DNA of 64,000 nt from Aliidiomarina minuta. Its GTDB lineage: Bacteria; Pseudomonadota; Gammaproteobacteria; Enterobacterales; Alteromonadaceae. The notes below the pieces were generated by a model. That model did no database searches. It was not told the DNA's origin and saw only the letters and a program-made list of their open reading frames with translations. The stretch covers positions 1,426,001 through 1,490,000 of the forward strand of contig NZ_PIPL01000001.1 in the NCBI RefSeq assembly GCF_003987145.1, written 5' to 3'. This document shows positions 43,563-51,115 of this stretch, piece after piece. Position 1 is the first letter of the stretch, and each line of letters begins with the position of its first letter. Position numbers and translations under genes: made by a program.

Positions 43563-45395
43563 TTAAAAAGAAATCGAGAAGTTAGCTGACAAATGATCAC
43601 GATCTTGCATAGGATCGTAATCAGCACCACGATAATGGTTATAAGCCAGACTCAGGCGATAATTCTGATAGCTCGCATCCAGCAAGGCACCCACATTAAT
43701 ACGTCCCTCAACAAAATTAGGGTTCGGTGAGTAACCGCTTACATCATGATTAAATACCAGTGTCGGGCTCAGGTTCCAGCCCATAATGGCATTATTAAAG
43801 TCAAACACGAAGCGAGTACGGTAGCCCCACGAAGTGCTGGTAACAAAACCATCGCAGTTCTGATTTGGGCCTCCAGGGTTACCTAGATCAGCTCCAGTCA
43901 GACACTTACCATACACGGGATTACGACCAAAACGCTGTTCATCCAGCCCTGGCAAGTCAGCAACATGGTTCATGCCCACTTCACCAATGAAGGTCATACG
44001 GTCAGAGCCCCACAGGCGCTCAAAGAAGTTCACGAACGTCATTTGCGCCTGATACACTTCCAGCTCTTCATAACCACGTGCGTAAGCACCAGTCGGGATT
44101 TCCTCTGGACGGGCTTCATTGATCCGTGAACGGAAGCTGCTGGGGGCAGCTGGCTGCAAACCTGCCGCTAGTATTTCAGTGGTATTAATCTGCACAGCCT
44201 GATTTGGACGATAACTTACTTCACCTGACCATGACCATACGCCCAGCGTAGTACTGAAGCTGGCACCAAAAATCTGGTTATCTTCCGGCCATTCAGCAAA
44301 ATACTGAGGGCCAATAGCCGACACATTCGCAGTACTTATATTGCCTGCGGCCCAGTCTTGCGGAGTATCCCAGGCTGCGTCCTGCCAGTCATAGGCAGAA
44401 ATAATTGGCTGCGTATTGTGTACATTTATAAAATAAAAACCAAATTCGGTGTCCAGATCCATAGCGTAATAGCGCGCCGCCAGACCGAACTGACCACTGT
44501 CGCTGGCATCTCTGTCTCCCGCACGGGTGATATATGCACCGGCATCTACCGACTCACGGTCACTTAAGAAGCGGCCAGGAGCAACTTCCGGGTTCAGTGT
44601 CACTTTATTACAACCGGGTCCACCCAGAATATCAACGGTTGAGAAGAAAGTACCGCAGCCATCAAGCTTGGTATTATCCCACTCGAAACCGACAAAAGCA
44701 TCCAGACTCAGTGAGTCAGTCAGACCTAAACCCAGACTGACCATACCAATTGGTAACAGAGCTTCACGAACTTCAGCACCTGGCCGACGAATAGCATTTA
44801 CGTCAGCAGGGTTAATAGAATTGATACCGTTTTGAATGAAAGTACTTTCGCCCCAGCTTAAAACCTGGCGACCCACGCGTAAGTCTGCTGGTACCCGGCC
44901 AATGTCAAAGCCGGTATATACAAAAGCATCCAGCAAGCGGATGCCGCTGCCCGCAGAATAAGAGTCAAAAGCATCATTATTCAGCTGTGCGTCAGGAAAA
45001 TAGTTAGTCGCAGTATGCCCGTGTGCCACATTTTCGTTTTCTAGTACATCGTCATACCAGTAATTAAAACGAACAAAAGCACCATGGTTGCCACCATCAA
45101 TACTGATATCGTGAATACCACGGAATACTAAAGAGGTTAAGTCACCACTGTCATAGTTCAGGTTACCATCGTCCGCCACACCGGATTGCCCCTGACCACC
45201 TTCATAATTTCCCGGATGCAGTGTCCTGGGGTCTGCGCTTTCAGCACGCATAGTAGCGCCCAGTGACAACCTTGAATCGACATTGATGTAGTAAGGGCCA
45301 AGATCAAAATCTACGGCCTGTGCTGGCAATGCGACAGCCATAGCAATCGCAGAGGCGAGAGGTAATTTTTTAAGCATAGTTGTTTTTCTTTTCAT
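43563..45395 (-). CDS. DUF1302 family outer-membrane-type protein
   Basis: The 610-residue product has a Sec signal (about residues 1-28, ending in PAQAVDF). It is rich in aromatic beta strands and ends in Phe (LSANFSISF), as outer-membrane barrels do. ADLRVGRQVLSWGESTFIQN and NPADVNAIRRPG are the conserved DUF1302 core. The family is often paired with DUF1329 in lipid or sterol uptake and export loci. No DUF1329 gene is present here, so the role is unknown. I chose ATG 45395 (MKRKTTML) because AGGTGG lies 8 nt upstream. A terminator follows. Confidence 0.88.
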   Translation of the reverse strand: MKRKTTMLKKLPLASAIAMAVALPAQAVDFDLGPYYINVDSRLSLGATMRAESADPRTLHPGNYEGGQGQSGVADDGNLNYDSGDLTSLVFRGIHDISIDGGNHGAFVRFNYWYDDVLENENVAHGHTATNYFPDAQLNNDAFDSYSAGSGIRLLDAFVYTGFDIGRVPADLRVGRQVLSWGESTFIQNGINSINPADVNAIRRPGAEVREALLPIGMVSLGLGLTDSLSLDAFVGFEWDNTKLDGCGTFFSTVDILGGPGCNKVTLNPEVAPGRFLSDRESVDAGAYITRAGDRDASDSGQFGLAARYYAMDLDTEFGFYFINVHNTQPIISAYDWQDAAWDTPQDWAAGNISTANVSAIGPQYFAEWPEDNQIFGASFSTTLGVWSWSGEVSYRPNQAVQINTTEILAAGLQPAAPSSFRSRINEARPEEIPTGAYARGYEELEVYQAQMTFVNFFERLWGSDRMTFIGEVGMNHVADLPGLDEQRFGRNPVYGKCLTGADLGNPGGPNQNCDGFVTSTSWGYRTRFVFDFNNAIMGWNLSPTLVFNHDVSGYSPNPNFVEGRINVGALLDASYQNYRLSLAYNHYRGADYDPMQDRDHLSANFSISF

Positions 45396-45472
45396 TGTTG
45401 TTGCCACCTATCCTGCGTACCCAGAAGCTGGGGGTCATTGGCGATATAATTATTAAATCATGTTGGATGAAT

Positions 45473-45488
45473 ACCTTTGATTAAAGGT
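45473..45488. promoter_or_regulatory. Inverted repeat upstream of the DUF1302 gene
   Basis: ACCTTT-GATT-AAAGGT is a perfect 6-bp inverted repeat extended by imperfect pairing on both sides (about 45462-45502), 78 bp upstream of the DUF1302 start. It could be an operator; the regulator is unknown. Confidence 0.3.
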
Positions 45489-45528
45489 TATCCATCACAA
45501 CCAACAGGATTTATGTTTTTTATTACTA

Positions 45529-45565
45529 TGACAAGCAGGTTAGCAGAGGAATAACCTGCTTGTCA
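45529..45565 (-). terminator. Hairpin downstream of etfA
   Basis: A perfect 14-bp stem (45529-45542 with 45552-45565: TGACAAGCAGGTTA and its complement) with a 9-nt loop lies 16 bp after the etfA stop. No T run follows directly, so it may act in mRNA protection or factor-assisted termination. Confidence 0.6.
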
Positions 45566-45580
45566 CTAGTTGTTAACAAC

Positions 45581-46513
45581 TCAGGATAAAGCCTTTTCTA
45601 ATTCAGGCAATACATCAAAAAGATCAGCGACTAAGCCATAATCGGCAACCTGAAATATCGGCGCCTCTTCATCTTTATTGATAGCCACAATAACTTTAGA
45701 GTCTTTCATGCCTGCCAGATGCTGAATAGCACCGCTAATACCCACAGCTATATATAGCTGTGGTGCAACGATTTTGCCAGTCTGACCTACTTGCATATCA
45801 TTAGGTACAAAACCAGCATCCACAGCAGCACGTGAAGCGCCCACTGCAGCACCCAGCTTGTCCGCGAGCGACTCCAGTAACTTAAAGTTTTCGCCATTTT
45901 GCATGCCACGACCACCTGATATGACAACAGGTGCGCTTGCCAGGTCAGGGCGTTCAGATTCAGCTAACTGCTCACCAACAAATTCAACTTTATCATTGTT
46001 AAATACATCGGTAACGGCTTCTACATTAGCACTACCGCCTTCTGCTGCGGCGGCGTCAAATGCAGTACCGCGCACGGTAATGACTTTAATACTATCACTG
46101 CTTTGCACGGTGGCAATCGCGTTACCCGCATAAATTGGACGCTTAAAAGTATCATCGCCTTCAACAGCAATGATGTCGGAAACCTGACCTACATCCAGCA
46201 GGGCTGCCACACGCGGCATGAAGTTTTTACCTGTAGTAGTCGCAGGCGCAAGGATATGACTGTAGTCAGAAGCTAACTTAGCAACTAATTCGCTAATATT
46301 CTCAGCCAACTGATGTGCATAGGCTTCATTGTCTGCCTGCAATACACGTTCTACACCGGCTACCTGGGTTGCGTTGTCTACAACGCCCTGACAATTATGC
46401 CCGGCAACCAGTACTGCTATGTCGCCACCAATCTGGGTAGCAGCAGTAATAGTTTTTAAAGTGGCCTCATTTAAGGTCTGGTTATCATGTTCGGCAACTA
46501 CAAGAATGCTCAT
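45581..46513 (-). CDS. etfA: Electron transfer flavoprotein alpha subunit
   Basis: EtfA holds FAD and with EtfB carries electrons from acyl-CoA dehydrogenases to ETF-quinone oxidoreductase. The 310-residue product has the C-terminal FAD domain with SGGRGMQNGENF, GASRAAVDAGFVPNDMQVGQ and GISGAIQHLAGM. It overlaps etfB by 4 bases. Confidence 0.97.
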   Translation of the reverse strand: MSILVVAEHDNQTLNEATLKTITAATQIGGDIAVLVAGHNCQGVVDNATQVAGVERVLQADNEAYAHQLAENISELVAKLASDYSHILAPATTTGKNFMPRVAALLDVGQVSDIIAVEGDDTFKRPIYAGNAIATVQSSDSIKVITVRGTAFDAAAAEGGSANVEAVTDVFNNDKVEFVGEQLAESERPDLASAPVVISGGRGMQNGENFKLLESLADKLGAAVGASRAAVDAGFVPNDMQVGQTGKIVAPQLYIAVGISGAIQHLAGMKDSKVIVAINKDEEAPIFQVADYGLVADLFDVLPELEKALS

Positions 46514-47259
46514 AATACTTTTGCCTCGTTCTTCAGTTTGTCAACAAGCTCTGCTACGTCGGCCACTTTCACACCGGCGCTACGCTGAGCCGGAGCTTCC
46601 GCTTTCACAAGCTTAATATTGCTGCTTATTTCTACACCAAGATCAGCTGGCGACTTCACATCCAGAGGCTTACGCTTAGCTTTCATGATATTAGGCAGCG
46701 AAGCATAACGCGGTTCGTTCAGGCGCAAGTCTGTAGTGACTATAGCTGGTAAGGTCAGACGCAACGTCTGCAGACCGCCATCGACTTCACGGGTCACATC
46801 GACTTTACCGTCTGCAACTTTTACTTCAGAAGCGAAGGTTCCCTGTGGCATGCCGGTTAAAGCGCCCAGCATCTGACCGGTCTGGTTATTATCTGAATCA
46901 ATTGACTGTTTACCCAGAATCACCATGTCAGGTTTTTCTTCAGCAACTACTTCTTTCAGTAGTTTAGCCACGGACAGGGAGTCTGGCATGACATCAGATT
47001 CAACATGGATAGCTCGATCGGCACCCAATGCCAGGGCGGTACGCAATTGCTCCTGACAGGCCTTAGGCCCAATAGACACCACGACCACTTCTTCTGCGGG
47101 TCCTTTTTCTTTTAAACGAACCGCTTCTTCAATAGCGATTTCACAAAAAGGGTTCAGCGCCATTTTCACATTTGCCAGATCAACATCTGACTGATCGGCT
47201 TTCACGCGCACCTTGACGTTGTAGTCAATAACGCGCTTTACCGCGACCAAAATTTTCAT
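46510..47259 (-). CDS. etfB: Electron transfer flavoprotein beta subunit
   Basis: EtfB binds AMP and docks the dehydrogenase. The 249 residues match the family: start MKILVAVKRVIDYNVKVRV, then MALNPFCEIAIEEAVRLKE and LGKQSIDSDNNQTGQML. It is first in the etfBA operon. Its leader contains a perfect 19-bp inverted repeat (47271-47289) that touches the ribosome-binding site. Confidence 0.97.
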   Translation of the reverse strand: MKILVAVKRVIDYNVKVRVKADQSDVDLANVKMALNPFCEIAIEEAVRLKEKGPAEEVVVVSIGPKACQEQLRTALALGADRAIHVESDVMPDSLSVAKLLKEVVAEEKPDMVILGKQSIDSDNNQTGQMLGALTGMPQGTFASEVKVADGKVDVTREVDGGLQTLRLTLPAIVTTDLRLNEPRYASLPNIMKAKRKPLDVKSPADLGVEISSNIKLVKAEAPAQRSAGVKVADVAELVDKLKNEAKVL

Positions 47260-47270
47260 AGTTTCAATCC

Positions 47271-47289
47271 TTCTTTACTTAGTAAAGAA
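47271..47289 (-). promoter_or_regulatory. Perfect 19-bp inverted repeat at the etfB ribosome site
   Basis: TTCTTTACTTAGTAAAGAA has 9-bp arms around one base and ends 11 bp before the etfB ATG, abutting AAGGA. It could be an operator for a fatty-acid or branched-chain-amino-acid regulator, or an RNA hairpin that limits ribosome access. The regulator is not identified. Confidence 0.5.
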
Positions 47290-47436
47290 TCAGGTAAATC
47301 CCGATTAACCGTGCTGCATTATGTAAAACCCGCCTGCAACAGACAAGGTTTGTGAGTATAATATCGTCGAATTTACGTCATCTTGCTGTCAACTTATAGT
47401 GTCAGCGTTCAAATTTCGTTCACTTTGAAGTATTTT

Positions 47437-47862
47437 ATGTCTGTCTACTCCGAATCGGCTCAGCGCATACAACAGCAATTACAAAGCCAGCCCAACTGGC
47501 AGGAAAAATATCGTGTGCTGTTGCAGGCAGGCAAAGAGGCGCAACCTCTGGCTGCCGAATACCGAACTGATGACTATAAGGTAACAGGCTGCGAAGCCAA
47601 TGTCTGGCTGCTTGCCGAAGGGTCTGCCACTAACCTGCAGTTGCATTTCTTCAGTGACGCACGTCTGGTGCATGCACTGGTTCACGTTGCCTTACTACCT
47701 ATGCAGCAGCAAAGTGCTGATTTTATCGCACGCTTCGACACCACTCGCTGGCTTCAACAATGCGCGCTGGATGACCATCTAAGCCCCTCGCGCAGTAATG
47801 GCTTACAACAGGTTATAAAACGGGCTAAGCAGTTGGCTTTGGCTCAGGCAACAAGCGATTAA
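47437..47862 (+). CDS. csdE: SufE/CsdE-family sulfur acceptor
   Basis: SufE-like proteins accept persulfide sulfur from a cysteine desulfurase. ATG 47437 gives 141 residues (MSVYSESAQ) with GAAG upstream. The sulfur-accepting Cys52 is in VTGCEANVWL. In E. coli CsdE works with CsdA and passes sulfur toward TcdA (CsdL). Here tcdA lies directly opposite and overlaps the 3' end by 38 bp. No csdA is nearby. Confidence 0.92.
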   Translation: MSVYSESAQRIQQQLQSQPNWQEKYRVLLQAGKEAQPLAAEYRTDDYKVTGCEANVWLLAEGSATNLQLHFFSDARLVHALVHVALLPMQQQSADFIARFDTTRWLQQCALDDHLSPSRSNGLQQVIKRAKQLALAQATSD

Positions 47863-48613
47863 TTAAGGTTGCTGCCGCTTGCATACCAAACGCGCCGGTG
47901 ACCATCATACAGGCACCAAAACCTGTGCTGCAATCCAGTCTGGCCGCGCCATGAGCCGGTTTAGCATGGGACACCTGTCCCTCAGTCGCAGGATAACGTA
48001 ACTGCTCAGTTGAATACACACAATCAATGCCAAACTTACGCTTTGGGTTACTGCTGAAATTATAATCACGGCGCAATTGAGAGCGTACTTTTGCCATCAG
48101 CGGGTCCTGAATAACCCGGGCGATATCTGCCACTGCGATTTGCGAAGGGTCAATCTGACCGCCTGCACCGCCAGTGGTCACCACTCTGATCTTCTGCCGT
48201 TTACACCAGGCCAGTAAAGCTGTTTTCGCACTGATGCTGTCAATAGCGTCCAGCACGCCATCGGGGCGATTTGTAAAACATTCAGCCAGATTTGACGGAC
48301 TGACAAAATCATCCACCTGATTTATTTTTAACTCAGGATTAATGCTTTGCAAACGTGCCGCCAGCACTGCAATTTTAGGCTGGCCTACGGTTTCGCTCAG
48401 TGCATGGGACTGACGATTAACGTTGCTTAAACAGACATCATCCATATCTATCAAGGTCAGCTCGCCCACTCCGGTTCTGGCCAGCGCTTCTGCTGCCCAG
48501 GAACCCACACCACCGACCCCCACAACCGCCAGGTGCAGTTCACGTATGCGCTGGGCGTTGGTATGACCATACAGCCGTTGAATACCTGAAAAGCGTTGTC
48601 CGTAATTATCCAT
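47825..48613 (-). CDS. tcdA: tRNA threonylcarbamoyladenosine dehydratase TcdA (CsdL)
   Basis: TcdA is an E1-like ATP-dependent enzyme that cyclises t6A37 to ct6A in tRNAs reading ANN codons. The 262-residue product has the nucleotide site VVGVGGVGSWAAEALARTG, then DMDDVCLSNVNRQ and ATP-contacting QPKIAVLAARL. It is the last gene of the rppH-ptsP-TSUP-lgt-thyA-tcdA run and overlaps csdE tail to tail. Confidence 0.96.
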   Translation of the reverse strand: MDNYGQRFSGIQRLYGHTNAQRIRELHLAVVGVGGVGSWAAEALARTGVGELTLIDMDDVCLSNVNRQSHALSETVGQPKIAVLAARLQSINPELKINQVDDFVSPSNLAECFTNRPDGVLDAIDSISAKTALLAWCKRQKIRVVTTGGAGGQIDPSQIAVADIARVIQDPLMAKVRSQLRRDYNFSSNPKRKFGIDCVYSTEQLRYPATEGQVSHAKPAHGAARLDCSTGFGACMMVTGAFGMQAAATLINRLLPEPKPTA

Positions 48614-48624
48614 GCCTGACCTGT

Positions 48625-49458
48625 TTAAATCGCAATAGGAGCTTTGATATGCGGGTGCGCTTGATAATTCACCAGTTCAAAGTCTTCATAAGTAAAGGCA
48701 AATAAATCTTTCACCTCTGGATTGAGTTTCATTTGCGGCAGTGGCAAAGGCTCCCGACTTAGTTGCTCACGGGCCTGTGTAAAGTGGTTGCTATAAAGAT
48801 GTGCATCACCAAAAGTATGCACAAAGTCACCCAACTCAAGGTCGCAGACCTGAGCGACCATCATAGTCAGCAAAGCGTAGCTGGCAATATTAAAAGGCAC
48901 GCCCAGAAAAATATCGGCACTGCGTTGATACAGCTGACAGGACAAACGTCCATCCGCGACATAAAACTGAAACATGGTATGACAAGGCGGTAGCGCCTGC
49001 AGCCCGGCTTCTGCATTTTGCACAGGACTCTGGCGGCTGTCAGGCAGCACCGCCGGATTCCAGGCACTGATCAGTAAACGCCGTGAGTCTGGGTTGTTTT
49101 TTATCTGTTCAATCAGCTGCTGTATCTGATCCAGGCTACCACCGTCAGGCAACGGCCAGCTGCGCCACTGGGCGCCATAGACAGGGCCCAGGTCACCGGA
49201 CTCTGTGGCCCAGCCATCCCAGATTTTAACACCGTTGTCATTCAGGTATTTAATATTGGTATCACCCGCTAAAAACCACAGCAGCTCATGAATAATAGAA
49301 CGCAAATGGCACTTTTTAGTGGTTACCAGCGGGAAACCCTTGGCTAAATCAAAGCGCATCTGATAGCCAAACACACTGCGTGTTCCGGTTCCGGTACGGT
49401 CGCTTTTGTCGGTGCCGTTATCCAGCACATGTTGCATTAAATCCAGATAAGCGCGCAT
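48625..49458 (-). CDS. thyA: Thymidylate synthase
   Basis: ThyA makes dTMP from dUMP with methylene-THF. The 277-residue product is 13 longer than E. coli ThyA. The extra residues form one insertion (SRQSPVQNAEAGL) just before the active-site PPCHTMFQFYV, whose Cys is 159 instead of 146. DRTGTGT, NNPDSRR, CQLYQRSADIFLG and HPHIKAPIAI are intact. It follows lgt by 12 bp, the standard lgt-thyA pair. Confidence 0.97.
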   Translation of the reverse strand: MRAYLDLMQHVLDNGTDKSDRTGTGTRSVFGYQMRFDLAKGFPLVTTKKCHLRSIIHELLWFLAGDTNIKYLNDNGVKIWDGWATESGDLGPVYGAQWRSWPLPDGGSLDQIQQLIEQIKNNPDSRRLLISAWNPAVLPDSRQSPVQNAEAGLQALPPCHTMFQFYVADGRLSCQLYQRSADIFLGVPFNIASYALLTMMVAQVCDLELGDFVHTFGDAHLYSNHFTQAREQLSREPLPLPQMKLNPEVKDLFAFTYEDFELVNYQAHPHIKAPIAI

Positions 49459-49470
49459 TGCTGACCTTTC

Positions 49471-50286
49471 CTATTTTGCTGTTTGTTTCAGGTTTTTGCC
49501 AAACTGGCCACGATAAGCAAGCCACATAATAACTGCCCCGCCAATAATCATAGGTAGTGACAACCATTGTCCCATCGACAGCGAGCCAGCCAATAATCCA
49601 AGGTGAGCATCCGGCTCGCGGAAAAATTCGGTGAACAGGCGTGCGCAGCCATAACCGAGCAGGAAAAGCCCGCCTATAGCGCCCACAGGTCGAGGTTTAC
49701 GACTGAACCAGTAGAGGAGCGCAAAGAGCACCGCGCCTTCCAGAAACGCCTGATACAGTTGTGAAGCATGCCGGGGTTCTGGACCGCCAGCAGGGAAAAT
49801 CACCGCCCAGGGTACGTCAGTAACCCGGCCCCAAAGCTCACCATTAATATAGTTGCCAATGCGCCCGGCGCCCAACCCAATAGGTACCAGAGGCGCGACG
49901 AAATCGCCAACAGACATGATGGAACGTTTCTTTTTCAGTGCATAAAAGACAATAGCGGCGATGGCACCCAATAAACCACCATGAAAGGACATACCACCGG
50001 ATGTAATATCAAAAAGATACAACGGGTTGGCGAGCATGCTTTCAAACTGATAAAACAGTACATACCCCACTCGGCCACCGATAATCAGTGCCAGAAAACC
50101 CCAGAACAACAAATCGCTCCAGTTTTCCCGACTCCAGTCCGGGTGACGATCCGCCTGCTTATTGCCCCACCACCAGGCAAACGCCAGCCCGATCAGGTAC
50201 ATAAGCCCATACCAGCGAATATCCAGAGGACCCAGGCTCACCAGAACCGGATCGTAACCGGGGTGAACGTAATAATCTTGATTCAT
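49471..50286 (-). CDS. lgt: Prolipoprotein diacylglyceryl transferase
   Basis: Lgt adds diacylglycerol to the lipobox Cys of prelipoproteins in the inner membrane. The 271-residue product has about seven membrane segments, the signature GRIGNYINGELWGR and HGGLLGA. Several lipoproteins in this window (MltF, BamB and the two FlgO-like proteins) are substrates by inference. Confidence 0.97.
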   Translation of the reverse strand: MNQDYYVHPGYDPVLVSLGPLDIRWYGLMYLIGLAFAWWWGNKQADRHPDWSRENWSDLLFWGFLALIIGGRVGYVLFYQFESMLANPLYLFDITSGGMSFHGGLLGAIAAIVFYALKKKRSIMSVGDFVAPLVPIGLGAGRIGNYINGELWGRVTDVPWAVIFPAGGPEPRHASQLYQAFLEGAVLFALLYWFSRKPRPVGAIGGLFLLGYGCARLFTEFFREPDAHLGLLAGSLSMGQWLSLPMIIGGAVIMWLAYRGQFGKNLKQTAK

Positions 50287-50317
50287 GCCTTATCCTTTCT
50301 TCTGCAATAAAGTTCGC

Positions 50318-51115
50318 TTAACCGCTAACGAATAAATGTATTGAAACCACAATAAGTAAAAAAGCAAAAGCCCGTTGTAGCCAGCGCACCGGCATTATCT
50401 GCGCCAGTTTAGCGCCCACCGGAGCAAAAAGCCCGGAAGCCACCGATAAACTTAACCAGGCAGGCAGGTAAATAAAGCCCAGACTCATACTGACTTTGTC
50501 TGCCACTACCTGTTGCCCCAGCCAGGCGTACGTAAGGGTGCCAAAAAAGGCAAGCATCACGCTGCATACAGCGGCAACAGCCACCGCATTGCGCATAGCA
50601 ACCTGGTAATAATGCAGCAAAGGCACTACCAAGGCACCGCCGCCAATGCCAACCAGCGATGAAATAACGCCAATCACAGCTGACCAGGCGCGTACTGGCC
50701 CTTTGCTGATATGCCTGTCCTCTGCGACGGGTTGCGTTTTCCAGATCATGCGCACTGCCAGAACCAGCAGAACCGTCGCAAATACCCGTTGCAGCAGTTC
50801 AGGAGCCAGTTGGGTGCCAAGAGTGGCACCGGCAATGCCGCCTACAATCAAAAAAGGGCCAATTAAGGCGACCCAGGACCAGAGGATTTTATCATGACGA
50901 TGATGCGCATAGGCACCAGAAAGTGTAGTTACCACGATAGTCGCCAGACTGGTGCCTACCGCCATAGGCACCACTAACGCAGCAGGCACTCCCATAACAG
51001 GTAACAGGTAGATCAGCAAAGGCACCACTACAATGCCACCGCCTATGCCCAGCATACCCGATAAAATACCAGCAATCGCACCGCCCAGCAGACAGATTAA
51101 GATGCTGATGATCAT
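50318..51115 (-). CDS. TauE/SafE (TSUP) family permease
   Basis: This 265-residue protein has about eight membrane segments and two related glycine-rich motifs, GMLGIGGGIVVVPLL and SLVGIGGGALVVPLL, the hallmark of the TSUP family. Members export sulfite, sulfonates or other small anions. The substrate here is not determinable. It lies between ptsP and lgt, a common position in this order. Confidence 0.93.
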   Translation of the reverse strand: MIISILICLLGGAIAGILSGMLGIGGGIVVVPLLIYLLPVMGVPAALVVPMAVGTSLATIVVTTLSGAYAHHRHDKILWSWVALIGPFLIVGGIAGATLGTQLAPELLQRVFATVLLVLAVRMIWKTQPVAEDRHISKGPVRAWSAVIGVISSLVGIGGGALVVPLLHYYQVAMRNAVAVAAVCSVMLAFFGTLTYAWLGQQVVADKVSMSLGFIYLPAWLSLSVASGLFAPVGAKLAQIMPVRWLQRAFAFLLIVVSIHLFVSG

